A DNA stretch of 36,957 nucleotides from an uncultured Verrucomicrobiota bacterium (GCA_903939515.1 CAJAHH010000059.1:1-36957); one strand, 5' to 3'; positions 10,501 through 19,357 are shown, numbered from the stretch's first letter. Made by a program: numbers and translations. Notes: a model not told the origin generated them from the sequence alone.

Positions 10501-12693
10501 GCAGCGTCCTCCGAGGTTTTGAGCCGATTGTCTCCGGCGGAGCAGTCGTTCCGCACCAATGTGCTGCACGTGGCCGACTTCACCGAAGATGTGGGTGCCA
10601 CGCTCGTTAACGGCATCAATGGGGATCCGATCAGCGCCGGCCTGGCCATTGGTCTGGATTATCAGGAGTTCCCCGACCTGGGGTCGCTGCTCGACTTTTC
10701 GACCTTCCCAGACGCCCTGCGACCCACGGGCGATGCGGCCTCCATCCTCAACCAAGACGAAGGGCGGATCATCGGCCTGCGCTATCCGCGGACCGGCAAT
10801 GACAGTCCAGGACGGGTGGTTTTTCTATCGATTCCTTGGGAGTCCCTTCCGACAGAGGCGGAAGCCCCGAACAACAAGATTACCGTGCTCGGCCGGGCCC
10901 TCGACTTTCTGGTGCCGGGATTGCGCGGTGGCTCGAGTGTGACCTTTCACCAACCGGCCTACACGCTGCCCTCGGCCGCCATGATCGAGGTGAATGACGC
11001 GGCCCGTTCGGGGCAGAAACGGGTCACATTACAAATTAGCAGCACCTCCGATCCGAAGGGGTTTGAGTTACCCTTGGCCGAGACCCCCTTGAAGGGCGTG
11101 TTTCGAGGCCGGGTCACCCTGAGCGCCACGGCGACCGACACCAACTCCCTGCGACTGCGCTGCGCCCATGGGGATTTTCTTACCGCCTCTTACAACAACG
11201 CCTCCGAAGTCGCCTTAGCAACCCAAGCAATCATCGACACGGTGCCCCCAGTGATCAGCGCGGTAGACTCTGATCCGGCCTACAATGAAGCGACCATTTC
11301 TTGGACCACCGACAAACCCACCGACACCCTGGTGCGCTTCGGCGAGAGCAGTGGCGACGATTCACTGCTCACCCGCACCGCCTACTCGGCGGACCTGACC
11401 ACCGAGCACGAAATCCAGATCTCAGGCCTCCAACCCGATCGTGACTACTACTTCCTGCCCGTAAGCCAAGATGAAGCCGGCAATGCGGTGACAGCGCGTC
11501 TAGCGGGGCGCTCGTTCCGCCTGCGCACCCTGCGACCTCTGGATGCCCCTTGGCAGGACTCCCTGGAGAAGGGGCGGTCGGGATGGGCCACTTTCGACGA
11601 CACGGCCTTCGACGACGAAACCGGAGAGAGCTTGCTCAATACCACGTGGCAGTTTGGCACACCGTCCAACCGATACGGAATCGCACCCCATAGCGGCACC
11701 CACTGCTGGGCCACCAACCTCGAAGGACAAGCGGTCGATACGGCCATTGCCGACCTGCTGAGTCCGGCCATCGACCTTCGGGGTGGCAACACCGCCCGCC
11801 TGAAGTTCCGCACCTGGTACGACACCACCGAACGCAGCGACCTCTTGGACTTCGAACTCTGCCAGGTGGCTATTAGCACCAACAATGGCGCTCAATGGAG
11901 CGACCTCGTGGGCTTCGGTTTCGGAGAAGTTTCAGCCGATTGGGAAGAGGTGGACGTCGACATCAGCCGATTCGCTGGGCACGTCGTCCGGATCCGCTTC
12001 AACTACCAGTTGCTCAGTTTTGAAACGACCGACCGTCCGGGCTGGTTTGTGGACGATCTGGAAATTTCCCTAACTCAGAATCAATCGTCGTCGTTCTCCA
12101 TCACCAACAATTTGGCGCAGGCCACCTTCAGTGTCCGGGGGCCCACCAACTTCACAGCGCTCGTCGGATCCGGCCGCTGGTTTAACGTGTCCAATGCGGT
12201 TCCCGGCGAGTACGTGGTGCGATGGTCGCCCGTGGAGCATTACCTCACACCCGCCGCAGTCACCAACCGTGTGGGCACCAACACGCTGGTGATTAACGGC
12301 CGCTACGAGTTCCCCGATGCCAATAAAAATGGAATCTCCGACCTGTGGGAAAACACCTACTTTGGCCGCATTCTGGGAGACGATGCCGCGCCCGAAATCG
12401 ATTCGGACGGCGATGGATTCTCCAATCACTCCGAGTTCCAGGCGGGAACCGATCCTAAGGATCCGGCTTCCAGTCTCCGACTCAACCTCCCCTCCGGGGG
12501 AGTGAATGCGCCAATCCGGATCTCTTGGCCCAGCCAGGCGCGCCGAGAATACTTGCTGGAGATTAGTGACGATCTCCAGCGCTGGACCATCGCCAGCGAC
12601 CCACGCATCGGGACGGGCGGCCCACTGACCAACACCATCCCCGCCCTGCTGGGACAAGGTCGCTATTACTTCCGAGTACGCGTCCAGCCTTGA
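7516..12693 (+). CDS. Large secreted subtilisin-like serine protease with fibronectin-like and Ca-binding regions
   Basis: A 1725-residue protein with an N-terminal signal peptide (residues 1 to about 22, ending near ATAQDA). The S8 peptidase triad is complete: D243 in VAVADSGLD, H280 in HSHGTHCAG and S484 in GGTSQAGPHVSG, with oxyanion Asn at N391 in SAGNSG. Residues before about 225 look like a prodomain. After the catalytic domain come a P-type jelly-roll-like stretch, Ig/fibronectin-like segments (for example ISWTTDKPTDTLVRFGE), a region resembling a beta-jelly-roll adhesion domain ending WFVDDLEI, and Asp-rich calcium-binding repeats (DANKNGISDLWE, DSDGDGFSNHSEF). It ends with a module of about 50 residues, shared with two other secreted proteins here, closing in YYFRVRVQP. 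It is likely exported to degrade extracellular protein. Confidence 0.9.
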   Translation: MLLRGWIAGFVVALSCLISATAQDARFIRLRNSTVTTPPAPNSKARAAAVTAGKPPVSGLFLIQLEGPLSAEHRETLQSKRLRLLSPVPDDSFVCHLDAASTAEIRAIPFVRWLGEYQPEWRMDRRLTAAMAAEPRVPRNIRLLLRPQTPPAALISALRQFSGPVHRTETAFGIFLGGTTSPGRILELARSETVLWIEPAGRMKLVDEIATESLMGDDGTPGKPAQVHNLGFDGRGVTVAVADSGLDTGETETMHQDLNGRVDAFFAYGGLEDASDEHSHGTHCAGIVAGSGAIGTQDDNGYLWGLGVAPGAHLVAQRLFDGAGEYYAPPSYEALTRDAVRSGAYVGSNSWGDDTQGRYDLSAAEFDALVRDADSRTPGEQPYILEFSAGNSGPGEQTIGSPAVAKNVIATGACQNDRFDLALYAEGSETMADFSSRGPAEDGRIKPDITAPGTWIASLKSQFASDANAWLGIDENYLFQGGTSQAGPHVSGACAVFVQWYRETQGGLTPSPALVKASLINSAVDMTSGEVPVDTDDEEAGTMLVVGGTPPVPNNDEGWGRCDVAALITGERRFNFTDQGIELKTGAFWEKRLIVGADDALKVTLAYTDVPGLPAAIPALVNDLDLEVVSPDGRIFRGNAFLDGESMADTAEGDRINNVEGVWISNPAAGEWILRVRAQRVLQDVHGRTNATPEQDFALVASGQIPFPGEGVVSWDKETYPAPSAAQIRLVDTDLRNQASATVTVASDSQPVPLTLTLLPSGTGGSFTGAVSLVTSPKAGSLTVANGNTLTISYTDASPAGLRTRSATIDLDPPVLDSVRAIQRFGRTTLRFNASEPVRSVAVINPINGPAFTVTNAFFRTSPELFLPELVPDQIYRYFIVATDGAGNVQTNDNAGRYYFFTATRPAKALLLYSPETTFEQLNLPFPEIEHWTQPLDALGIDYEVWNFAETNTVPSAALLSAYRVVLWRPEDLATLPAGLASGLSAYVAGGGALFAASSEVLSRLSPAEQSFRTNVLHVADFTEDVGATLVNGINGDPISAGLAIGLDYQEFPDLGSLLDFSTFPDALRPTGDAASILNQDEGRIIGLRYPRTGNDSPGRVVFLSIPWESLPTEAEAPNNKITVLGRALDFLVPGLRGGSSVTFHQPAYTLPSAAMIEVNDAARSGQKRVTLQISSTSDPKGFELPLAETPLKGVFRGRVTLSATATDTNSLRLRCAHGDFLTASYNNASEVALATQAIIDTVPPVISAVDSDPAYNEATISWTTDKPTDTLVRFGESSGDDSLLTRTAYSADLTTEHEIQISGLQPDRDYYFLPVSQDEAGNAVTARLAGRSFRLRTLRPLDAPWQDSLEKGRSGWATFDDTAFDDETGESLLNTTWQFGTPSNRYGIAPHSGTHCWATNLEGQAVDTAIADLLSPAIDLRGGNTARLKFRTWYDTTERSDLLDFELCQVAISTNNGAQWSDLVGFGFGEVSADWEEVDVDISRFAGHVVRIRFNYQLLSFETTDRPGWFVDDLEISLTQNQSSSFSITNNLAQATFSVRGPTNFTALVGSGRWFNVSNAVPGEYVVRWSPVEHYLTPAAVTNRVGTNTLVINGRYEFPDANKNGISDLWENTYFGRILGDDAAPEIDSDGDGFSNHSEFQAGTDPKDPASSLRLNLPSGGVNAPIRISWPSQARREYLLEISDDLQRWTIASDPRIGTGGPLTNTIPALLGQGRYYFRVRVQP

Positions 12694-12766
12694 GGGGAGT
12701 CGATTCTGTCGAAGCCTGTTGCAAAGGGGGCCGATCGGCTTCCCGGGTCGCCGGCAGAAATAAAGT

Positions 12767-12795
12767 GGCCCGATCCCACAGGGCAGGATCGGGCC
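12767..12795. terminator. Bidirectional hairpin between convergent genes
   Basis: GGCCCGATCC (12767-12776) and GGATCGGGCC (12786-12795) form a perfect 10-bp stem with a 9-nt loop, midway between the protease gene and the convergent FG-GAP gene. No long U-tract follows on either side, but position and strength argue for a shared terminator. Confidence 0.65.
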
Positions 12796-12820
12796 AATCG
12801 ACAACTCCTGTGGAGTAGTC

Positions 12821-14161
12821 TCAGTGCTTCTTAGGCTGAGCGGCTTCCCAGGTAGCGTGGTCCACCTTGCGGGCGGCGTGGGTGAAGACAAAGACCCCCT
12901 TCTTGTTGCCCACCACGATGTCCGGCAGACCATCCCGGTTGTAGTCCACCGCCTTCACCTCGGTGCCCACCCCAGAAGCGTCGTCGATGATGTGGGGCAC
13001 GAAGTCCACCGACCGGTCGGCCCCTCGTTGCAATTGGAACCAGTACAGCACCGGTGCGGCCCCGGAGTCGGCATCGCCCGTCGGCCCATGCGCCCAGAAA
13101 CGCTTGCCGGTCACGATGTCCTTGAGTCCGTCGCCATCGATGTCCACCAAATCAATCCCATGGAGTTGGCTGAACTTCACGCCGTAGGTGTTCTCAGAGA
13201 CTTCCTTGTTCATGATGATGTGCTCCTTAAAGTGAATCTCGGAGCCCACCTTCGACTGCTCATACCAGGCCAATCCATACCCGTGGGCCGCGAGGCTGGT
13301 GATCACATCATTGAGCCCATCGCCATTCACGTCATAGGCATACATTTGCGAGCCGCCCAAGCCGAAGGAAACAGGGTGGTGCTTCCACATCGGGTCACCA
13401 GCAAGCGAGGCCGGCTGCTCCCACCAACCATCCTTTTCGAGCAAATCCATACGGCCGTCGCCGTTGACGTCACCCACACCGAGACCGTGGGTGAACCGGT
13501 GGTACTTCTTGTCGGGTGACAGCGGATGCCACGTGAACGGGGCTGTGGGGTTCTTCGGGTCGGGAGAGGCGTACCCATAGCGGCCCTTACTGGAGCAGAC
13601 GATTTCCAGGCGACCGTCGCCGGTGATGTCCACCCAGCGGGGGGACTCGTTGTCGGTGACATCGAGCGCGACGTGGCGCTTCCAATGGGTGGTAACGCCT
13701 TTGCCCGGGTTCTCGAACCACCAGGAATTCTCGCCAGGGAAACCCAAGATCAAAATGTCGGTCCAACCGTCGCCGTTGATGTCCGCGGAATGAGCGAAGA
13801 AATTGGCACTGTATTCGTTCTCGTTGCCCAACCCGCCTTTGTAACCGCGGAAGGTCACCTCGGCCCCGTTGCGCTTGCTCTTGGAAACGTGGTCGGCCGG
13901 AGCGTATTCGTGGCGCACCTTGAAGGTGGGGCCTTCATACCAGAACGGGCCCGAAATCACATCAGCCACACCGTCCCGATTAATATCCCCAAAACACGCG
14001 CCCTCCGCCCAGAACTCATTGCTCAATTCCTGTTTGGAAAACGAGTGAAGCCGCGGCGTAGAGGCCTCGGAATGCAAATAGGCGCACCCCGTCGAAAGCA
14101 ACCCTACGGCAGCGGTGACCAGCAGGAGACGGACGGAGTCAGGAGGGATTCGGAGGTGCAT
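12821..14161 (-). CDS. FG-GAP/VCBS repeat lipoprotein
   Basis: A 446-residue exported protein. The N-terminus has a hydrophobic stretch and a lipobox LLSTGC at about residues 20-25, so it is probably lipid-anchored. The rest is a series of FG-GAP/VCBS-type units, each with a calcium-loop pattern such as DINRDGVADV, DINGDGWTDILI, DVNGDGRMDLLEKDG, DVNGDGLNDVI, DIDGDGLKDIV and DYNRDGLPDIVV, predicted to fold as a beta-propeller. Proteins of this type are abundant in Verrucomicrobia and Planctomycetes; the ligand or reaction is unknown. No enzymatic motif is visible. It points towards the protease gene across a common hairpin and diverges from ptsI. Confidence 0.85.
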   Translation of the reverse strand: MHLRIPPDSVRLLLVTAAVGLLSTGCAYLHSEASTPRLHSFSKQELSNEFWAEGACFGDINRDGVADVISGPFWYEGPTFKVRHEYAPADHVSKSKRNGAEVTFRGYKGGLGNENEYSANFFAHSADINGDGWTDILILGFPGENSWWFENPGKGVTTHWKRHVALDVTDNESPRWVDITGDGRLEIVCSSKGRYGYASPDPKNPTAPFTWHPLSPDKKYHRFTHGLGVGDVNGDGRMDLLEKDGWWEQPASLAGDPMWKHHPVSFGLGGSQMYAYDVNGDGLNDVITSLAAHGYGLAWYEQSKVGSEIHFKEHIIMNKEVSENTYGVKFSQLHGIDLVDIDGDGLKDIVTGKRFWAHGPTGDADSGAAPVLYWFQLQRGADRSVDFVPHIIDDASGVGTEVKAVDYNRDGLPDIVVGNKKGVFVFTHAARKVDHATWEAAQPKKH

Positions 14162-14280
14162 GAAGCTCTTGTCGCGGTCGATGGACCGGAGGTCAAGGCA
14201 CGAATCCCTGAACCAAAATCTCGGACCCTCCGAGACAAAAATGGTTCACGCACCCACCCTCCGGCCATAGCCTTAGGATC

Positions 14281-16062
14281 ATGGCCGAGCAACCAGCCCG
14301 TTCGGGAGCGCGCACCTACCACGGAATCGCGGTTTCGGATGGTGTGGCTCATGCCCGCATTTTGCGGGTAGGGCAGGTCCGACGTCAGATCTCGCGGGAC
14401 AAGGTCGCGCCCGAGGCAATTGAGAGCGAGATCGAGCGCCTCAACCGGGCTCTTCTGGGCACCCGGCATGACATCCAAAAGGTGCGAGATCAGGTTTCCG
14501 CGGCGATGGGAGCCGACGAGGCCGGCCTCTTCGAGGCTCACCTGCTGGTGCTGGAAGACTCCACCTTGCTCAACGAAGTTCTGCGCAAGATCCGCAGCGA
14601 GCACAGTTGTTCAGAGGCCGCATTCCATGACGTGTTTGAAAAGTACGTCTTGGTGCTGAGTTCGGTAGATGACGCCTACCTGCGGGAGCGAGCCGCAGAT
14701 TTGCGCGACGTGGCCGGTCGAGTGCTGGATCACCTCTCGGGTGCAGTCCAAGAGCACGACCTCGAGAAACTTTCCGAGCCCTGCATTTTGGTGGCCCACG
14801 ATCTCGCTCCGAGCGTGACGGCCCTGTTGGATCGGAAACATGTCCTCGGCTTCGCCACCGAAGCCGGCGGCAAGACCAGCCACACCGCCATCATGGCCCG
14901 GAAAATGGGCATCCCAGCGGTCGTCGGACTCGGCCCCCTGCTCGACTCCGTTCAGGACGGTGAGTACGCACTGCTGGATGGCCACGGCGGAGTGCTCACA
15001 CTCAACCCAACCGATCAGACACTCTTCGAGTACGGTCAACTCAAGCAACGCCGTGCGCTCTTCGAAGAAAAGCTCGCACTGCTGCGTGAACAACCGGCGG
15101 TGACGCTCGACGGGCACCCCATCCTTCTCGAGGCCAACATTGAAGGGCCCGAAGACATGGCATCGGTTCAAGCGAGCGGAGCCAATGGCATCGGCCTGTT
15201 CCGGACTGAATTTCTTTTCCTCAACCGCAGCACTCCACCGACCGAAGAAGAACAATTTGAGGCGTACCGTGCGGTGGCTTCACAGACGCGCCCGGGCCAA
15301 GCCGCCATCATCCGCACCTTGGACCTCGGCGGAGACAAGATGCCTGGAGACCTCCAGCGCCAGGGCGAACCCAACCCATTTCTGGGATGGCGGGCCATCC
15401 GCATTAGTTTGGACTGCCCGGAACTATTCCGCGGCCAACTCCGAGCAATCCTTCGAGCCGGGTGCCACGGGAAGGTGCGAATTCTTTTACCCATGGTGTC
15501 GGCCCTGGAAGAGTTGCGGGCGACCAAAACTATCCTGGCCTCCTGCAAAGAAGAACTTCGGGCCGAAGGAATCCCGTTCTGCGATTCCGTGCCTGTCGGC
15601 GTGATGATTGAAATTCCCTCGGCAGCGCTCATCGCCGAGGACCTGGCGCGGGAATCGGATTTCCTCAGCATCGGCACCAACGATCTCACCGGTTACACCC
15701 TCGCGGTCGACCGGCTCAACGAGCGCGTGGCTCGCCTGTATCAACCCACTCATCCGGCAGTGGTGCGCCTCATACACATGACGGTGCAAGCAGCCAACCG
15801 ACACGGACGCCCGGTCGGGGTGTGCGGTGAAATGGCCGGAGAACCGGCCCTGGTCCCACTGCTGGTGGGGCTGGGCGTGCATGAACTGAGCGTCACGCCA
15901 GCGCTCATTCCGGCCGTGAAGTTCCTCCTGCGCCGCCTGCGGCTTTCTGAAGCCCAAGAAATTGCTCAGTTCGCATTGGGCTGTAGCACCGGTTTGGAAA
16001 TCCATCAGCGCAGCCGTGAACTCGCACAGGCCGCCGCACCAAATCTCTTCGGAAGGCAGTGA
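14281..16062 (+). CDS. ptsI: PTS enzyme I (phosphoenolpyruvate-protein phosphotransferase)
   Basis: A 593-residue cytoplasmic enzyme that takes phosphate from phosphoenolpyruvate and passes it to HPr. Motifs are complete: the phosphohistidine site H201 in GGKTSHTAIMARKMGIPAVVG-type context, the PEP-binding barrel with IGLFRTEFLFL, RTLDLGGDKMPG, NPFLGWRAIR, MIEIPSAALIAEDLA, FLSIGTNDLTGYTLAVDR, and the active-site Cys in GVCGEMAGEP. Length is close to the usual 570-590. No HPr or EII gene is nearby, so partners must be elsewhere; in many non-sugar-specialised bacteria EI serves a regulatory phosphorelay. An AGGA lies just before the ATG. Confidence 0.95.
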   Translation: MAEQPARSGARTYHGIAVSDGVAHARILRVGQVRRQISRDKVAPEAIESEIERLNRALLGTRHDIQKVRDQVSAAMGADEAGLFEAHLLVLEDSTLLNEVLRKIRSEHSCSEAAFHDVFEKYVLVLSSVDDAYLRERAADLRDVAGRVLDHLSGAVQEHDLEKLSEPCILVAHDLAPSVTALLDRKHVLGFATEAGGKTSHTAIMARKMGIPAVVGLGPLLDSVQDGEYALLDGHGGVLTLNPTDQTLFEYGQLKQRRALFEEKLALLREQPAVTLDGHPILLEANIEGPEDMASVQASGANGIGLFRTEFLFLNRSTPPTEEEQFEAYRAVASQTRPGQAAIIRTLDLGGDKMPGDLQRQGEPNPFLGWRAIRISLDCPELFRGQLRAILRAGCHGKVRILLPMVSALEELRATKTILASCKEELRAEGIPFCDSVPVGVMIEIPSAALIAEDLARESDFLSIGTNDLTGYTLAVDRLNERVARLYQPTHPAVVRLIHMTVQAANRHGRPVGVCGEMAGEPALVPLLVGLGVHELSVTPALIPAVKFLLRRLRLSEAQEIAQFALGCSTGLEIHQRSRELAQAAAPNLFGRQ

Positions 16063-16127
16063 CGCGGGGCGGGCTCGGGCCAAGGGTGGGCTTAGTGTCG
16101 GTCAGGAACGCCTACAGCCCAATAGCC

Positions 16128-16574
16128 TCAGGACCCGGTACGGGAGTGGAATGCGCAACGCAAGGCCGGTCGGGCGATGAGGGCCCATTGCCACAAAGGC
16201 ACAATTAAAAACCACTTTCGGGCATCGTGGAAGCCAGCGAGAAAGAAGAATGCGTAGCCGTGGGCCAGCAGGCCCAACAACGAGGCCGCAGACGTAAACC
16301 ACGCCAACCGTCGCAAATCCGGTGCGTGACGCCCCTGCCATCCTGCCACCAGCACCAAGAAAAACGGCAGAATCCCCCAGGGCAGGAGGAGCCCATAAAT
16401 CGGGGACCCCGAGCGACCCGGTTCGGAGATCAACGTGGTGAAGATCCCCGCGGGCAGACCACCGGCGAGCGCCGCGCACAGCACAAAGATGAAATCTGGG
16501 GGCAACTGATGTTCTTCAGCCCGTCCCGTCTCTGGATTGCTGGGGGCTTCCAATTCAGTTTCCCGATCGCTCAT
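16128..16574 (-). CDS. Small multi-pass membrane protein, unknown
   Basis: A 148-residue protein I do not recognise. After a hydrophilic N-terminus rich in Glu (residues 1-25) there are about four hydrophobic segments (around FIFVLCAALAGGLPAGIFTTL, IYGLLLPWGILPFFLVLVAGW, LAWFTSAASLLGLLAHGYAFFFLA, and FLIVPLWQWALIARP). The start ATG at 16574 has a TTTGAG just upstream. It lies 42 nt downstream of fabD on the same strand and may share its transcript, but no functional link is evident. Confidence 0.65.
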   Translation of the reverse strand: MSDRETELEAPSNPETGRAEEHQLPPDFIFVLCAALAGGLPAGIFTTLISEPGRSGSPIYGLLLPWGILPFFLVLVAGWQGRHAPDLRRLAWFTSAASLLGLLAHGYAFFFLAGFHDARKWFLIVPLWQWALIARPALRCAFHSRTGS

Positions 16575-16616
16575 GTCTCAAACTGCTCTGCAATGCACTT
16601 CTGAGCAACGGGTGTC

Positions 16617-17549
16617 TCAGACTCCTCCTAAAGCTTGGACAGTGGCTTCCAAACTGGCGACGTCACACACGTTGAAGGCTTGGGCGGACTTATCGATCCG
16701 GCGCAGGAATCCGCTGAGGGCCGAACCGGGGCCAAATTCGATAAACCGAGTGAATCCCTGGGCGAGGAGATAGCGCATGCTCGCCTCCCAACGCACTGAA
16801 GAGGTCACCTGATCGACAAGGATCGGAGAAATCGTCTCAGCCGAACCATGTGGCAGGGCTGTGACATTGGAGACCACCGGCACCTGCGGATTGCGAATCG
16901 AAATATTGGCCAACGCCTCCGACAAACGCGGTTGGGCCGAAGCCATCAACGGAGAATGGTATGCGCCAGCGACCGTCAGAGGAATGGCCTTCTTGGCCCC
17001 CTTGGCCTTCGCCGCCTCCACTGCGGCCGGAATCCGGTCCAAATCGCCGGAAATCACAATTTGGCCCGGGCAATTGAGATTGGCCAGCGTCACACCGCTC
17101 GCCTCGCACACCTCCCGACACGGACCCTCGTCGAGCCCAATCACCGCCGCCATCCCGCCGCGGGTCGCATCGCAAGCCTCCTGCATGAAACGGCCTCGAA
17201 GCCGAGTGATCATCAATCCATCTTCAAATGACATCGCTCCCGCAGCAGCCAGCGCCGTGAATTCCCCCAGCGACAAGCCGGCGGTCGCATCTGCCTGCAA
17301 ACTCGGCAGCCGTTCTTGGAGCAACCTCAAGGCCACCCAGCTCATCAGATAAATTCCCGGTTGGGCGTTCTCGGTTTGCGTCAACGCCGACTCCGGTCCC
17401 TCGAAGCAGATCGAGGCCAAATCGTAGCCGAGGACCTGATTCGCCTGATCGAACAGTGCCCTGGCCGTTGGAAACGTCCCGGCGAGGTCTTTGCCCATCC
17501 CCACCGACTGAGCCCCCTGGCCCGCGAACAAAAACGCAGTCTTCGACAT
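16617..17549 (-). CDS. fabD: Malonyl-CoA:ACP transacylase
   Basis: A 310-residue enzyme that loads malonate from CoA onto acyl carrier protein for fatty acid synthesis. The start is the ATG at 17549 (MSKTAFLFAGQGAQSVGMG); the frame stays open further upstream only because it runs through a non-coding tandem repeat. Family motifs: GQGAQ near the N-terminus, nucleophile S93 in GLSLGE (usually GHSLGE; the residue before Ser is Leu here), the Arg in ITRLRGRFMQ, catalytic H198 in GAYHSPLM, and C-terminal EFGPGSALSGF. It is not next to fabH, fabG or acpP, which often accompany it. Confidence 0.95.
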   Translation of the reverse strand: MSKTAFLFAGQGAQSVGMGKDLAGTFPTARALFDQANQVLGYDLASICFEGPESALTQTENAQPGIYLMSWVALRLLQERLPSLQADATAGLSLGEFTALAAAGAMSFEDGLMITRLRGRFMQEACDATRGGMAAVIGLDEGPCREVCEASGVTLANLNCPGQIVISGDLDRIPAAVEAAKAKGAKKAIPLTVAGAYHSPLMASAQPRLSEALANISIRNPQVPVVSNVTALPHGSAETISPILVDQVTSSVRWEASMRYLLAQGFTRFIEFGPGSALSGFLRRIDKSAQAFNVCDVASLEATVQALGGV

Positions 17550-17620
17550 CCCTGAAATGCAACCAGCCCCAAAAAGCTCAGGAAAGCCCCAATTTACCCC
17601 ATCGCGCCATTTTGACCCAC

Positions 17621-18042
17621 CCAACAAGGGACAGGCTCCTCGGATAAGGGACAGGCTCCTCGGATAAGGGACAGGCTCCTCGGACAAGGGAAAGGCTCTT
17701 CGGATAAGGGACAGGCTCCTCGGATAAGGGACAGGCTCTTCGGACAAGGGACAGGCTCCTCGGACAAGGGACAGGCTCCTCGGACTAGGGACAGGCTCCT
17801 CGGATAAGGGACAGGCTCCTCGGATAAGGGACAGGCTCCTCGGACTAGGGACAGGCTCCTTGGACAAGGGACAGGCTCCTTGGACAAGGGACAGGCTCCT
17901 TGGACAAAGGACAGGCTCCTCGGACAAGGGACAGGCTCCTCGGACAAAGGACAGGCTCCTCGGACTAGGGACAGGCTCCTCGGACTAGGGACAGGCTCCT
18001 CGGACAAGGGACAGGCTCTTCGGACAAGGGACAGGCTCTTCG
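17621..18042. repeat. 20-bp tandem repeat array, 21 copies, between fabD and purK
   Basis: Twenty-one head-to-tail copies of a 20-bp unit with core GGGACAGGCTCCTCGG fill the region between the divergent fabD and purK genes. Copies differ mostly in a short linker (CGGATAA, CGGACAA, CGGACTA, TGGACAA) and by an occasional CTCTT for CTCCT. Because 20 is not a multiple of three, all frames read through it and produce artificial Ser/Pro/Leu/Glu/Cys-rich translations; these are not genes. There are no spacers, so it is not a CRISPR array. The function is unknown. Confidence 0.95.
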
Positions 18043-18112
18043 GGACTTCCGACGCTTCGATGTTTCCGTGGCTTCCCATCGGGGCAGAAAGGGCCTACAC
18101 CGGGTGTTTCCG

Positions 18113-19252
18113 ATGTCACTTCACGGACACATCATTCCACCGGGAGCTACTCTAGGTGTTCTAGGCGGGGGGCAATTGGGGCGCATGTTCGCCATCGCCG
18201 CCCGACGACTGGGCTACAAAATCCACGTTTTCTGCCCGGAGGCCGGTTCTCCCGCAGCACCGGTCGCCGATCGCACGTTCGTGGCTCCGTATGAGGATCT
18301 CGAACAAGTCGAAGCCTTCGCCCGATCTGTGGATGTGGTGACCTTCGAGTTCGAGAATGTCCCCAGCGCCACCAGTGAGGCCTGTGCCCAGCTGGTTCCG
18401 GTGCGACCCGAGGGCCGGGTGCTGCACATCACCCAACAGCGGTTACGGGAAAAAGGATTTCTCCAAGACCACGGATTCCCGGTGACCCCGTTCCGGGCCA
18501 TCCATTCGCTGGCAGATCTTCAATCCGCCACCTGCGATCTGGGACTACCCGGGGTTCTCAAGACCGCCAGCTTCGGCTACGACGGTAAGGGACAACGAAC
18601 ACTCCGGTCCGCGTCAGAGGTTTCAGAGGCTTTTACCGGTCTAGCGGGCGCCGAAGGCATCTACGAGGCCTTTGTCGATTTCGCCCAGGAGGTCAGCGTG
18701 GTGGGAGCCCGGACGATGGATGGACAATTCGCAACGTTCCCGGTGTTCGAGAATGTCCATGCCAACCACATCTTGGATGTGACTGTGTCTCCGGCCCGCA
18801 TCCCTGCCGCGTTGGAAACCGCAGCCCGCACTTTGAGCCGGGACATCCTCGAGGCGCTGAATGTGATCGGTTTGCTGACGGTGGAGCTGTTCGTTACCCG
18901 CGACGGGCGGCTCATCGTCAATGAATTGGCACCCCGAACCCACAACTCAGGCCATCTCACCCTCGATGCCTGTGTAACCTGCCAGTTTGAACAGCAAGTC
19001 CGGGCAGTGTGCGGTCTGCCGCTGGGATCCACCGAACTAAAAAGCCCCGCCGCCATGGCCAATTTGCTGGGCGATGTCTGGAAGGACGGTCCTCCCCGGT
19101 GGGAACACGCGCTGTCAAACCCCCGCCTGAAACTGCATCTCTACGGCAAGACTTCCGCACGGCCCGGCCGAAAGATGGGGCACATCACCGCCACGGCCGA
19201 GACTCCCGAGGCGGCCATCGCGGCGGTTCGCCAGGCGCGGTCGAGTCTTTAA
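18113..19252 (+). CDS. purK: 5-(carboxyamino)imidazole ribonucleotide synthase
   Basis: A 379-residue ATP-grasp enzyme of purine biosynthesis that carboxylates AIR to N5-CAIR using ATP and bicarbonate. The ATG at 18113 is chosen because the protein then begins MSLHGHIIPPGATLGVLGGGQLGRM, close to the family's start; a GTG at 18068 would add 15 residues. Motifs include GGGQLGRM, the adjacent FEFENVP, LKTASFGYDGKGQ, and the metal-binding VNELAPRTHNSGHLTLDAC. The enzyme normally works with PurE, which is not in the window. It faces away from fabD across the tandem repeat and converges with the giant repeat-protein gene. Confidence 0.95.
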   Translation: MSLHGHIIPPGATLGVLGGGQLGRMFAIAARRLGYKIHVFCPEAGSPAAPVADRTFVAPYEDLEQVEAFARSVDVVTFEFENVPSATSEACAQLVPVRPEGRVLHITQQRLREKGFLQDHGFPVTPFRAIHSLADLQSATCDLGLPGVLKTASFGYDGKGQRTLRSASEVSEAFTGLAGAEGIYEAFVDFAQEVSVVGARTMDGQFATFPVFENVHANHILDVTVSPARIPAALETAARTLSRDILEALNVIGLLTVELFVTRDGRLIVNELAPRTHNSGHLTLDACVTCQFEQQVRAVCGLPLGSTELKSPAAMANLLGDVWKDGPPRWEHALSNPRLKLHLYGKTSARPGRKMGHITATAETPEAAIAAVRQARSSL

Positions 19253-19357
19253 CCGTTGGTTTGCTGCGAGCCGAGGTCGAAACGGAAAATCCGGGCCATG
19301 CCCAGATAGGTTTTCTGCGAACAATACGGCCGATCACTCCCACGGGGCGGCACTATC

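Noticed and set aside
17621-18042. CRISPR array
   Set aside because: Units are directly adjacent with no unique spacers, and no cas genes are present.
17594-18155. Long Ser/Pro/Leu/Glu/Cys-repeat reading frames across the tandem array on both strands, including an N-terminal extension of fabD
   Set aside because: They are artefacts of a 20-bp repeat without stop codons; fabD has a normal start at 17549.
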